Shown here: positions 15,748 through 23,569 of the stretch, one piece after another
Numbering within the stretch: the first letter of the stretch is position 1
How the letters are laid out: every line of letters starts with the position of its first letter
Assembly (NCBI GenBank): GCA_963774625.1
Contig: CAVZFQ010000013.1
Location: forward strand, 1,302,001-1,366,000
Direction: 5' to 3'
Length of the DNA: 64,000 nt
Source: VAXT01 sp963774625
GTDB taxonomy: Bacteria > Actinomycetota > Thermoleophilia > Gaiellales > Gaiellaceae
Translations under genes and position numbers: made by a program
The notes under the pieces: generated by a model
What the model was told of the DNA's origin: nothing
Database searches by the model: none
Seen by the model: the letters and a program-made list of their open reading frames with translations, nothing else

Positions 15748-17523
15748 ATGCGGGTCACCGTCAGCCTGCTCCTCCTGCTTTCGGCTCTGATCGCCGCAGC
15801 CGGGGATGCGGCCCAGCCTCGCGTCCCTGGGCGAATCGTCTTCGCCACCGACCGCGGCGGAAACGTGGACAACACAGAGATCTATTCGATCGGTGCCGAC
15901 GGTCGCGGACGGCGGGCGCTGACTCGAAGCCTGGGGGCAGACGGCGGCGCGGCCTGGTCGCCCGACGGCCGCCGAATCGCGTTCTGGTCGGAGCGCCTCG
16001 AACGCGGACAAAGGATTCGTGCTCTGTACTCGATGCGGGCCGACGGAAGCGGTCGGCGCCGCCTGAGCCCGCGCTCTCTCGTGGTCGCAGAGGACGCCGA
16101 CGGCGGGATCACGTGGTCTCCGGATGGAAGTCGGATCGCCTTCCAGGCTGCGCGAAACCTGCGCACCGGCATCTGGGTCGTGCGCACTGACGGCTCTCGA
16201 CTTCGGCAGCTGGCGAGGGGGCGTGATCCGGTCTGGTCGCCCCGAAGTGATCTGATCGCATTCCAGGGAGGTAGCGGAATTTCGGTGGTCCCGGCCAGAG
16301 GCGGTCGACCTCGTCGCCTAACCAGGAGCGCGAATGACGGCTTTCACGCCTGGGCGCCTGATGGCCGGGCGCTTGCGTTCCTCCGCAATTTCGAAACGCG
16401 CCTGACACAGGTTCTCTACACCGTCAGCGTTCGGGGAGGAGCTCTGCGCCGGATCTACGGAGGACAGCGCGATGTGACCATCACCCGCCGGCCCGACTGG
16501 TCTCCGGATGGGCAGCGCCTCGTCTTCAGTTCCGGTCGCGGCGAGTTCTATGTGCTCGTGGCGCGGGCGCGTGGCGGTGGTGTCCGGCGGCTGCGCCGAG
16601 GCGACTGGCCGACCTACTCACCCGACGGCCGTCGCATCGCGTTTACCGTCGGCTCGTTGCTCTACGTCATGAGCCCCGACGGGAGCCGGCGGGTGAGAGT
16701 GCGCAGTGAGGGCTCGTCGCAGTTCCAGGAAGGCCCGGTTTGGTCTCCTGCCGGCCGCACGTTCGTTTACGCGACTGTGCGTCTCGAGAGCGACCTCGAG
16801 ATCGCCGTCATCAACGCGGACGGCTCGGGTCTTCGGCCCCTCACGCGGAACAAGGTTCACGACTTCTCGCCTGTCTGGTCGCCGAACCGGCGACGGATCG
16901 CCTTCCAGCGGAGCGGAGCAGTCTGGCTGATGAACGCCGACGGCAGCAGCCAGCGACGACTCATTGCAGGCGGCAGCCCGACGTGGTCCCCGACCGGCGG
17001 CCAAATTGCATTTGCCTCGGACCGAAGCATCCAAATGGTCAACGCGACCGGAGGGACGCCGCGGAGCCTCGCCGAGGGACGCACGCCCGCCTGGTCGCCG
17101 CTCGGCGCCGAGATCGCCTTCGTCCGCGGGCTGCGGGTGCTGGCCGTGAACCTGGAATCCGGCGCAGAGCGCGAGCTCGCGAACTACGAAAGGTCGTGCC
17201 CTGGTGCCGAGGAGCTTTCGGCGATCGCCGGCTTGGATTGGTCGCCCAACGGCGAGCGGATCGTCGTGGCGCTCGTCTGCGATGACGGCCGCTCCGCTTC
17301 GGTATCTCCCGACATCGTGCGGGCGAACGGCACCGGGAGCATTCCGTTTCCCCTCCGCGACTTTCTCTATCCGTCGCGTCTCGCCTTTTCCCCCGACGGC
17401 AGACGAGTGGTCTTCATCGCAGAGGAGACGGACCCCCGCATGGGTACGGTCACGCTCGACGCGAAGAACCGGACGGCGGTCCTCAGGGGCGACGCGGGCC
17501 AGGTTCTCGACCCGGACTGGTGA
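15748..17523 (+). CDS. Secreted TolB-like beta-propeller protein
   Basis: A 591-residue protein with a signal peptide (MRVTVSLLLLLSALIAAAGD) followed by a long run of WD40-like/TolB-type propeller repeats, recognisable as repeated W-SPDGRRIAF-like units (for example AWSPDGRRIAFWS and PDWSPDGQRLVF), about ten copies. It probably forms one or two beta-propellers outside the membrane and binds proteins or glycans; there is no catalytic domain. It is not part of a Tol-Pal cluster, so it should not be called TolB. Its 3' end overlaps the convergent CtaG-like gene by 41 bases, an unusually long coding overlap for this window. Confidence 0.82.
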   Translation: MRVTVSLLLLLSALIAAAGDAAQPRVPGRIVFATDRGGNVDNTEIYSIGADGRGRRALTRSLGADGGAAWSPDGRRIAFWSERLERGQRIRALYSMRADGSGRRRLSPRSLVVAEDADGGITWSPDGSRIAFQAARNLRTGIWVVRTDGSRLRQLARGRDPVWSPRSDLIAFQGGSGISVVPARGGRPRRLTRSANDGFHAWAPDGRALAFLRNFETRLTQVLYTVSVRGGALRRIYGGQRDVTITRRPDWSPDGQRLVFSSGRGEFYVLVARARGGGVRRLRRGDWPTYSPDGRRIAFTVGSLLYVMSPDGSRRVRVRSEGSSQFQEGPVWSPAGRTFVYATVRLESDLEIAVINADGSGLRPLTRNKVHDFSPVWSPNRRRIAFQRSGAVWLMNADGSSQRRLIAGGSPTWSPTGGQIAFASDRSIQMVNATGGTPRSLAEGRTPAWSPLGAEIAFVRGLRVLAVNLESGAERELANYERSCPGAEELSAIAGLDWSPNGERIVVALVCDDGRSASVSPDIVRANGTGSIPFPLRDFLYPSRLAFSPDGRRVVFIAEETDPRMGTVTLDAKNRTAVLRGDAGQVLDPDW

Positions 17524-18286
17524 GACCGCCGGCGCGGTAGGTCTCGACGCGCTCGTCGCTGCCGAGCGCCCGAAGAAAGAAGAACACGAACGCGGCGAAG
17601 AACACGACCGCTTGCTCGAAGGCCATGGTGATGCCGGCGATCTGCTGGTCGGTGATCGCCGAGAGCCCCCACAGCCCCGGCCCGTCCTCGTACCACTGGT
17701 AGAGCGGCTCCGGAATCAGCGCGAGCAGCAACCCGAGCGGGCTCGCCAGCAGGAAGGCGGCGAAGAGGTAGGCGGCACGCCGGCCGGGGCGCAGCCGCCA
17801 AGGCTCGTCCTGCAGGACCGGCCACCACAGCAGGCATCCCGCTCCGAAGTACATCGCGTGCTCGAGGTGGAGCAATGACGCCTGATGGCGGAGTGCTGCG
17901 TCGTAGGCGAAGGGCAGGTGCCAGAAGAAGTAGACCGCGAGCCAGCTCGCCAGCGCGACGGGGGGCCACGTGACGTACCTGGCAAGCGGCAGACGTGCGA
18001 TCGAGGCGGCCAGGAACGGTGGGATGCCGAGCACGAGGAGCGCGGGCGCCCACTCGGCGAGGACCACGTTCTGCAGCAGGTGCGCCGACAGGAGGTAGTT
18101 CAGCGCGATCGTCTGGAGCGGCGTGACCGAGACGATGGCGATCAGGGCCAGGCTCGCGCCGAACGAGACCAGCCGCCAGCGTTCGACGGGTCTTCCGCGC
18201 GTAGCGAGCGCGTACGCGAGCGCTAATGCCGGCACGAGGATGAGGACGTCCAGGTCCCAGGCCCAGGTGGAGGCGTCAGGCCTCAC
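17483..18286 (-). CDS. Cytochrome c oxidase assembly protein, CtaG (caa3-type) family
   Basis: A 267-residue membrane protein with about seven hydrophobic helices. It fits the caa3_CtaG family by its helix pattern and conserved histidines: SAHLLQN, FFWHLPF and HLEHAMYF. The family is involved in making active cytochrome c oxidase, probably in copper delivery to the oxidase. No cytochrome oxidase subunits lie nearby. The first ATG fits the start of the first helix. The C-terminal coding region overlaps the end of the propeller gene on the other strand by 41 bases. Assignment to the family is fairly secure; the exact role is not. Confidence 0.85.
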   Translation of the reverse strand: MRPDASTWAWDLDVLILVPALALAYALATRGRPVERWRLVSFGASLALIAIVSVTPLQTIALNYLLSAHLLQNVVLAEWAPALLVLGIPPFLAASIARLPLARYVTWPPVALASWLAVYFFWHLPFAYDAALRHQASLLHLEHAMYFGAGCLLWWPVLQDEPWRLRPGRRAAYLFAAFLLASPLGLLLALIPEPLYQWYEDGPGLWGLSAITDQQIAGITMAFEQAVVFFAAFVFFFLRALGSDERVETYRAGGLTSPGREPGPRRP

Positions 18287-18329
18287 GCGGGCTCAGGCTA
18301 GCGCGAGCGGCGCTACCGTATGGCAGCCC

Positions 18330-18400
18330 GCGGGCGTAGCTCAATGGTAGAGCCTCGGCCTTCCAAGCCGATGATGCGGGTTCGATCCCCGCCGCCCGCT
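18330..18400 (+). tRNA. tRNA-Gly (anticodon UCC)
   Basis: Acceptor arms GCGGGCG and CGCCCGC with discriminator T, D arm GCTCAATGGTAGAGC, anticodon stem TCGGC/GCCGA with loop CTTCCAA (anticodon TCC), and T arm GCGGGTTCGATCCCCGC. The CCA end is not encoded. Confidence 0.97.
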
Positions 18401-18433
18401 TCGTCCGACTGCTCAGATACGCTGTTGTCTGAA

Positions 18434-19099
18434 ATGAAAACAGTCGAACGTGAGTTGGTTCGCGCTTTCCGGCGAGAGCATGGGCTCTCTGTCAAACGCC
18501 TCGCGCGAATGCTTGGAGTCTCCCAGTCGACCGTGAGTTTGTGGGTTCGCGACATCGAGCTCACCGGCGAGCAACGAGCCAGGCTTCGAGCGGCTGCCGT
18601 TAACGGTGGCGCCGCGCGAACCGCGCTCGGCCTCGCCCGCAGGCGCGATGCGCAAGAGTGCGGCAAGGAAGCTGCGCGAGTCAAAGATCCTCTTCACGTG
18701 GCGGGTTGCATGCTGTACTGGGCTGAAGGCTCTCGGAATCGGCACGCCGTCGAGTTTGTGAACTCCGATCCGGCGATGGTCGTGTTTTTCCTCGGTTTCC
18801 TTCGCACCTGCTTCGAGGTTCCTGATCGGAAGCTGCGCGTCGCGTGCAACCTCTTCGCTGACCACCTTCAGCGGCAAGAGGAGATCGAGAACTTTTGGCT
18901 TGGTTTGCTCGGGCTGCCACGAGCATGCATGCGGAAATCAACGGTCAACAGGTACTCGAAATACAGTCAGAAGAAGCGGCGCAACAAGCTGCCCTATGGA
19001 ACATGCCGCTTGATCTTGTACGACACTGTGGTTGTTCAACATATTTATGGCGCGATCCAGGAGTACGGGGCCTTCGACCGCGAGGACTGGCTGCTGTAG
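18434..19099 (+). CDS. HTH protein with a LAGLIDADG-endonuclease-like C-terminal part
   Basis: A 221-residue protein. The first 45 residues form a helix-turn-helix (LSVKRLARMLGVSQSTVSLW). The rest resembles single-motif LAGLIDADG-type homing-endonuclease folds, with the stretch GCMLYWAEGS (pattern ending A-E-G) and a following EFVNSDPAMV segment; a basic patch SKYSQKKRRNK comes later. I recall such HTH plus LAGLIDADG-like proteins from actinobacteria, but whether they cut DNA is unknown to me. The gene starts 33 bases after tRNA-Gly and its second half is clearly poorer in GC than its neighbours, which hints at acquisition by transfer. No intron or inverted repeats flank it. A regulator without nuclease activity is the alternative. 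Confidence 0.7.
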   Translation: MKTVERELVRAFRREHGLSVKRLARMLGVSQSTVSLWVRDIELTGEQRARLRAAAVNGGAARTALGLARRRDAQECGKEAARVKDPLHVAGCMLYWAEGSRNRHAVEFVNSDPAMVVFFLGFLRTCFEVPDRKLRVACNLFADHLQRQEEIENFWLGLLGLPRACMRKSTVNRYSKYSQKKRRNKLPYGTCRLILYDTVVVQHIYGAIQEYGAFDREDWLL

Positions 19100-19133
19100 G
19101 AGCGGCGTCCGGTAGCGGCGCGATGCTGCACGC

Positions 19134-20201
19134 GTGGAGGAGCGCGTTGTCCGCTTCCGCGCCACGACGATTCTCACCGTCCTGGCGCTCACGATCGCGG
19201 TCGTGTTGCTGCTACAGCTGGTCTGGGTCGCGCGGCAGGTCCTGACCTGGCTCCTGATCGCGCTCTTCCTCGCCCTGGCGCTGAACCCGCTCGTCGAATG
19301 GTTCCAGCGCCACGGCATCCCCCAGCGGGGGCTTGCGTCGGCGGTGACCTTCCTCCTCGCCCTGGGGGCACTCATCGGCCTGTCGGCGCTGTTCATCCCG
19401 ACGCTCGTCGACGAGGCCAACGGCTTCGTTCGCGCCTTCCCCGACTACGTCCGCGACATCACCGAAGGGAGGGGAGAGCTGGGGCGGCTCGCCGAGCGGT
19501 ATGACCTGGTCGAGCGCCTGCGGATGAGCGTCGAGGACGGCGGAGCGTCGAGTGTGCTCGGCCTCTCGAGCACGGCCCTGGCGGTCACGAAGAGCATCGT
19601 CACGTTGATCGTCGCCGCCGTGACGATCGCGTTCATGACCTTCTTCATGCTCCTCGAAGGCCCACAGTGGCTCGAGCGGATCTACTCGGTGCTGCCCGAA
19701 GACTCGCGTGACCGCTGGCGCGGAGTCGGTGACAAGATCTACCGGACTGTCGGCGGCTACGTAACCGGGAACCTGTTCATCAGCGTCATCGCCGGCACAG
19801 CGACGACGATCCTGCTCCTGATCCTCGGCGTGCCCTACGCGTTCGCGCTCGGACTGCTGGTCGCCATCCTCGATCTCATACCTCTCGCCGGGGCGACGCT
19901 CGCCGCGATCATCGTCTCGTCCGTGGCGTTCCTGGACGGGACGCTGAACGGGATCATCGTGCTCGTGTTCTTCGTCCTGTACCAGCAGCTCGAGAATCAC
20001 GTGCTGCAGCCCCTCGTCTACAGCCGGACGGTGCAGATGTCGCCGCTGGCGATTCTGATCTCCGTGCTCATCGGCGCCGAGCTGGCCGGCGTGGTGGGCG
20101 CTTTGGCCGCGATCCCGGTCGCGGGCACGCTCCAGGTTTTGGTGCTCGCCGGGCTCGAGGAACGAAGAAGCCGCCAGGGCGCCAAGCCCGCCACCATCTA
20201 G
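19134..20201 (+). CDS. AI-2E family transporter (PerM/YdiK type)
   Basis: A 355-residue membrane protein with a GTG start. It has the family architecture: two N-terminal helices, a soluble region (about residues 70-145), then clustered C-terminal helices with the conserved stretch RTVGGYVTGNLFIS and the C-terminal PLVYSRTVQMSPL. Members have been linked to export of the autoinducer AI-2 or to Na+/H+ exchange, but the substrate differs between members and cannot be assigned here. It starts 35 bases after the HTH gene and ends before a pair of G/C-rich palindromic repeats that may close the transcript. Confidence 0.88.
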   Translation: MEERVVRFRATTILTVLALTIAVVLLLQLVWVARQVLTWLLIALFLALALNPLVEWFQRHGIPQRGLASAVTFLLALGALIGLSALFIPTLVDEANGFVRAFPDYVRDITEGRGELGRLAERYDLVERLRMSVEDGGASSVLGLSSTALAVTKSIVTLIVAAVTIAFMTFFMLLEGPQWLERIYSVLPEDSRDRWRGVGDKIYRTVGGYVTGNLFISVIAGTATTILLLILGVPYAFALGLLVAILDLIPLAGATLAAIIVSSVAFLDGTLNGIIVLVFFVLYQQLENHVLQPLVYSRTVQMSPLAILISVLIGAELAGVVGALAAIPVAGTLQVLVLAGLEERRSRQGAKPATI

Positions 20202-20217
20202 AGCAGTCGCAGTCGTA

Positions 20218-20256
20218 TCCCCCTTTTGGGGGAGCCTTTGAACCCCCTTTTGGGGA
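20218..20256. repeat. Two direct copies of a CCCCCTTTTGGGG palindrome
   Basis: The unit CCCCCTTTTGGGG occurs at 20219-20231 and 20243-20255, a 24-base period. Each copy is a self-complementary C5-T4-G4/5 block. It lies right after the AI-2E gene and 36 bases before the CAP gene, and could act as paired terminator hairpins or as a double operator. Confidence 0.6.
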
Positions 20257-20291
20257 GATAGGTCCGACCGAGCGCGGCCGATGTCAATGGC

Positions 20292-20933
20292 ATGCGCACA
20301 GTTGCCGCTTGTGCCGCCACACTCGTTGCCCTGCTCGCCGCCGGGCCAGCCTTCGCCGAAGACAGCGAGGGCCAGTTCCGGCAGGCTTCGACCGGTAGCC
20401 TCCTCGCCCGCCTGACGGCCCAGCCGCTCTCCAACGGCGGCTTTCTCGCACGCACGACCCTGAAGCAGGCACGCCCTGCGGCTCCGGCATCGTCGGCGAT
20501 TCTCAGCGGGTACGAGTACGACATCGTCCGCCGGATGAACGCGATCCGCGCCACCCGCGGCCTGCGCGCGCTCCGCGTCTCACGCCAGCTCTGCGCAGCC
20601 GCCGCGTACCACACCAACCAGATGGGCCTGCGGGGCTTCTTCGAGCACGAGTCCGCGAACGGAGCCGACTTCTGGAAGCGGATCGAGCGCTTCTACCCGT
20701 CGCGCCGGGCCGGCTCGTGGTCGGTCGGCGAGAACATCCTCTGGGGCTCACCGCAGATCTCCGCCGCGGAGGCAGTTCGCGAGTGGATGCAGAGCCCGCC
20801 CCACCGCGCGAACATCCTGTCGCGCGAGTGGCGAGACGTGGGCCTCGGCGCAGCGCACTTCGAGTCCGCGCCAGGGCAGTTCCGCGGCGGGCCGGTCACG
20901 ATCGTGACCGCCGACTTCGGCGCCAGAACCTAG
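20292..20933 (+). CDS. Secreted CAP-domain protein
   Basis: A 213-residue protein with a clear signal peptide (hydrophobic core ATLVALLAAG, cleavage near AFA), a linker of about 50 residues, and one CAP domain. The domain shows MNAIRATRGLRALRVS, a His in AAYHTNQM, GFFEHESANG, SVGENILWG and SPPHRANIL, all family hallmarks. It should be exported. The activity of bacterial single CAP domains is mostly unknown. It is not similar enough to the CAP protein at 13912-14415 to be a recent duplicate. The two C/G-rich palindromes just upstream may be part of its control region. tRNA-Arg follows 40 bases later. Confidence 0.87.
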   Translation: MRTVAACAATLVALLAAGPAFAEDSEGQFRQASTGSLLARLTAQPLSNGGFLARTTLKQARPAAPASSAILSGYEYDIVRRMNAIRATRGLRALRVSRQLCAAAAYHTNQMGLRGFFEHESANGADFWKRIERFYPSRRAGSWSVGENILWGSPQISAAEAVREWMQSPPHRANILSREWRDVGLGAAHFESAPGQFRGGPVTIVTADFGART

Positions 20934-20973
20934 TCCCGAGCTCGATCTAGGTCGCGGTACTCTTTACGTCCGC

Positions 20974-21045
20974 GCGCCTGTAGCTCAGTGGAAGAGCGGC
21001 GGCCTTCTAAGCCGTTGGTCGGGGGTTCGACTCCCTCCAGGCGCA
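20974..21045 (+). tRNA. tRNA-Arg (anticodon UCU)
   Basis: Acceptor arms GCGCCTG and CAGGCGC with discriminator A, anticodon stem GCGGC/GCCGT with loop CTTCTAA (anticodon TCT), and T arm GGGGGTTCGACTCCCTC. No encoded CCA. Confidence 0.96.
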
Positions 21046-21077
21046 CTTTCACCGGCGTGTCGTCGTACTGTGGCGGC

Positions 21078-21377
21078 GTGGCCGACTACTACCTCGTCAG
21101 GCGAGCGCGCGGGCCCGCGTGGGATCACTCTCGCCCACGACGTGACCAGGCCGGATGGGACGAGCACGCAGCCTTCATGGATGCACTCGCGGAGGAGGGC
21201 ACGGTCGTACTCGGTGGCCCCGTCGGCGAGGGCGACGGTGAGGACACCCTGCTCGTCGTCGCGGTGGAGAGTGAGGCGGCGATCCGCGCCCGCCTCGCCG
21301 ACGACCCCTGGGGGAACGAGATGCTGACGACCGTGAGCGTGGAGCCGTGGTCAGTCTGGCTGCGGGCCACCAGCTAG
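21078..21377 (+). CDS. YCII-related domain protein
   Basis: A 99-residue protein of the YciI/DGPF-like fold. The N-terminal strand (ADYYLVRRARG), the helix with WDEHAAFMDALAEEG, the loop VLGGPVGEGDG and the strand DTLLVVAVES follow the family order. The family's His/Asp pair is partly represented by His in DEHAAFMD. Members are small cytoplasmic enzymes or accessory proteins with few known reactions, so none is assigned. The GTG start is 32 bases after tRNA-Arg. The TAG stop shares CTAG with the convergent membrane-protein gene. Confidence 0.85.
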   Translation: MADYYLVRRARGPAWDHSRPRRDQAGWDEHAAFMDALAEEGTVVLGGPVGEGDGEDTLLVVAVESEAAIRARLADDPWGNEMLTTVSVEPWSVWLRATS

Positions 21378-21928
21378 GCCGCCTGGCCTGTAGGTGTTCG
21401 CCGACTGCGCGAGCGGCGAATGGCGGTGATTGCAATCAGGGTCCCGCCCGACGCGACCAGCAATCCTCCGATTGCGAACGTGCCGAGGATCCCGCGTAGG
21501 AGTTGCCCGGCGATGCTCGGCCCGAGCGCCACGCCTGAACCGACCCTGGGCAGCTCGCTGTTTGTCCGGACCACATAGGCGCCTGCGTGAGCCGGCGTGA
21601 CGGTTACCTGCGCTGAACCCTCGTGCTCGTTGATGGAGTAGGTCAGCGAACCGCCGTAGGTCGCGAGAGCCAGGGGCTTGCCTGTTTGCGCGTCGGCGAT
21701 CTCCAGCTCGAACGGCGGGACGAACTCATTCGCCGAAGGGCCTTCGTAGTAGACGACGTACTTGCGCGCCTCGAACTGCATGGTCGTCACGCCCGTCAAC
21801 GGAGCTCGCTGGAAGTCGTCCACTTGCTTGCTGAGGCTCGTCAACGAGGTGACGAACCAGAAGATGGCGCCCACCACGCCCAGGGTGATCAGGCACCCGC
21901 CGAGCCAGTAGCCCGCTCGCGATTTCAT
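21374..21928 (-). CDS. Membrane protein with N- and C-terminal helices and an external domain
   Basis: A 184-residue protein of unknown family. One hydrophobic helix near residues 8-30 and another near 140-168 enclose a soluble region of about 110 residues predicted to be beta-rich (Tyr/Val/Thr alternation, as in EARKYVVYYEG and SAQVTVTPAHAGAYVV). The topology suggests that this domain lies outside the cell. It ends in a basic, probably cytoplasmic tail. It begins three bases after the stop of the small gene upstream on the same strand, so the two form an operon. The end overlaps the YciI-type gene through CTAG. No function can be assigned. Confidence 0.75.
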   Translation of the reverse strand: MKSRAGYWLGGCLITLGVVGAIFWFVTSLTSLSKQVDDFQRAPLTGVTTMQFEARKYVVYYEGPSANEFVPPFELEIADAQTGKPLALATYGGSLTYSINEHEGSAQVTVTPAHAGAYVVRTNSELPRVGSGVALGPSIAGQLLRGILGTFAIGGLLVASGGTLIAITAIRRSRSRRTPTGQAA

Positions 21929-21931
21929 CGA

Positions 21932-22144
21932 TCAGTCCAGGAGTCTGACAGCGACCTCGGGGTGCGACGACTTCCAAGCCTCGAGGATGAGGTCGATCTC
22001 CATGCGTGCCTGGTCGTGGCGGATCGAGGAAAGCCGCGAGACTTCGACGAGGTTCGGGCCGATCTGCTCGACGATGCAGTCCACGCTGAAGAGGTAGGCG
22101 GTGAGATCGCCAAGGTAGGCGGCGTCGGAAAGCAGGATCTTCAC
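21932..22144 (-). CDS. Small conserved-looking protein of unknown function
   Basis: About 70 residues from the GTG start chosen here (opening VKILLSDAAYLGDL); an ATG eight codons earlier is the alternative. It looks like a compact alpha/beta domain: a strand, a helix (LTAYLFSVDCIVEQI), a strand (NLVEVSRLSS), then a helix (ARMEIDLILEAWKSSHP) and a final strand (EVAVRLL). This pattern looks familiar from small actinobacterial hypothetical proteins, but I cannot name the family. It is followed three bases later by the membrane protein gene and is divergent from the DJ-1/PfpI gene. Confidence 0.7.
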   Translation of the reverse strand: MKILLSDAAYLGDLTAYLFSVDCIVEQIGPNLVEVSRLSSIRHDQARMEIDLILEAWKSSHPEVAVRLLD

Positions 22145-22266
22145 GGCCCTCGTTCGCCCTTTCGGCACCTGCGGGTGCCCGCGAGAGACGCGGCTCAGGG
22201 ATTCGTGGTTTGGAGGCTCTGTCCAAGCGGTATCGGACCAGGTACACGACCAGGAAGGGGTTACCG

Positions 22267-22818
22267 ATGGCTGACCTGAAGGGCAAGCGAATCGCGATCC
22301 TTGCCACCGATATGTTCGAGCAGGTCGAGCTCGTCGAGCCGCGCAAGGCGCTCGAGGACGCCGGCGCCGAGATCGCGCTCGTCTCGCTCGAGGAAGGCGA
22401 GATCCAGGGCTTCAACCACTACGACAAGGCGGACACGTTTCCGGTCGACAAGGCCGTCGCGGACGCGAGCGCCGACGACTACGACGCGCTGCTGCTGCCC
22501 GGCGGGGTCGGCAATCCGGACACGCTCCGCACCGACGAGAACGCAGTCGGTTTCGTGCGCTCCTTCGTCGACGCCGGCAAGCCGGTGGCCGCGATCTGTC
22601 ACGCGCCGTGGATGCTCGTCGAAGCCGACGTTGTCCGCGGGCGAAAGCTGACGTCGTTCTGGAGCATCAAGACCGACGTCAGGAACGCGGGCGGGACCTG
22701 GGTCGACGAGGAGGTCGTCCTCGACGGCGGCGTCGTCACGAGCCGTTCCCCGGACGATATCCCGGCGTTCAACAAGCAGGTGATCGAGGAGCTCGCCAAG
22801 ACACCGGTTCGCGCCTAG
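22267..22818 (+). CDS. DJ-1/PfpI family protein (class I glutamine-amidotransferase-like)
   Basis: A 183-residue protein of the PfpI/YhbO type. The nucleophile elbow is AAICHAPWML with Cys111 and His112, and the conserved Glu in DMFEQVEL (Glu18) sits where the family expects it. The strand-loop YDALLLPGGVGNPD and the C-terminal SRSPDDIPAFNKQ segment are typical. Members act as protease-like or protein/nucleotide deglycases; which applies is not resolvable here. The ATG is preceded by a good ribosome binding site (AGGAAGGGG). The HAD gene starts at the very next base after the stop, so both are co-translated. Confidence 0.92.
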   Translation: MADLKGKRIAILATDMFEQVELVEPRKALEDAGAEIALVSLEEGEIQGFNHYDKADTFPVDKAVADASADDYDALLLPGGVGNPDTLRTDENAVGFVRSFVDAGKPVAAICHAPWMLVEADVVRGRKLTSFWSIKTDVRNAGGTWVDEEVVLDGGVVTSRSPDDIPAFNKQVIEELAKTPVRA

Positions 22819-23475
22819 GTGGCCGTCGACGCCGCACTGCTCGACGTCGACGGGACGCTGATCGACTCGAACTACCACCACGCGCTCGCGTGGTACCGGG
22901 CCTTCCGCAAACACGAAATCGTGCTCCCTTTGTGGCGGATTCACCGCGCGATCGGCATGGGCGGGGACCAGCTCGTCCCCGCCCTCGTCGGCCCGAAGCT
23001 CGACGAGGAGCAGGGGAACCACATCCGGGCAGCTCGTGACGAGATCTACAAGGGCGGGCTCGTGGAGGAGGTCGCACCGCTCGAGGGCGCCCACGCACTC
23101 ATCGCCGAGCTCAAGGACCGCGGGTTGCGCGTCGTGTTGGCGAGCTCTTCGCCCCGGGACGAGCTCGAGCGCTACCTCGACCTTCTCGACGCGCGCGAGC
23201 TCGCCGACGCCTGGACGACGAACGACGACGTCGAGGCGACCAAGCCCGAGCCCGATCTGATCCTCGCCGCGCTGGAGAAGGCGCAGACGGAGAGCGCCGT
23301 CATGGTCGGAGACACGCCCTGGGACGTAGAGGCGGCGAGCAAGGCCGGCGTGGAGACCCTGTGCGTGATCACGGGCGGCTGGTCGAAACAGGAGCTGCGA
23401 GAGGCCGGGGCGCTCGCGGTCTTCGAATCCGTCGACGAGCTGCGCCGGCGGCTGGAGGAGACGCCCCTCCTCTAG
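22819..23475 (+). CDS. HAD-family hydrolase (phosphoglycolate phosphatase/beta-PGM-like)
   Basis: A 218-residue HAD subfamily I hydrolase with a helical cap. Motif I is LLDVDGTLID with catalytic Asp9 and Asp11, motif II is VVLASSS, motif III Lys is in EATKPEPD, and motif IV is MVGDTPWDVEAA. It dephosphorylates a small molecule; the substrate cannot be read from sequence. The GTG start directly abuts the upstream stop with no intergenic base. tRNA-His lies 19 bases after its stop, so the transcript probably carries the tRNA as well. Confidence 0.9.
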   Translation: MAVDAALLDVDGTLIDSNYHHALAWYRAFRKHEIVLPLWRIHRAIGMGGDQLVPALVGPKLDEEQGNHIRAARDEIYKGGLVEEVAPLEGAHALIAELKDRGLRVVLASSSPRDELERYLDLLDARELADAWTTNDDVEATKPEPDLILAALEKAQTESAVMVGDTPWDVEAASKAGVETLCVITGGWSKQELREAGALAVFESVDELRRRLEETPLL

Positions 23476-23494
23476 GGCTATTCTTCGGGGGCGC

Positions 23495-23568
23495 GGTGGC
23501 GGTAGCTCAGTTGGTAGAGCCCCGGGTTGTGGTCCCGGTGGTCGCGGGTTCGAGTCCCGTCCGCCACC
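23495..23568 (+). tRNA. tRNA-His (anticodon GUG)
   Basis: Includes the extra 5' G(-1) paired with C73: GGTGGCGG and CCGCCACC. Anticodon stem CCGGG/CCCGG with loop TTGTGGT (anticodon GTG), T arm GCGGGTTCGAGTCCCGT. No encoded CCA. A single T separates the tRNA from the ATG of the next gene. Confidence 0.97.
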
Positions 23569-23569
23569 T

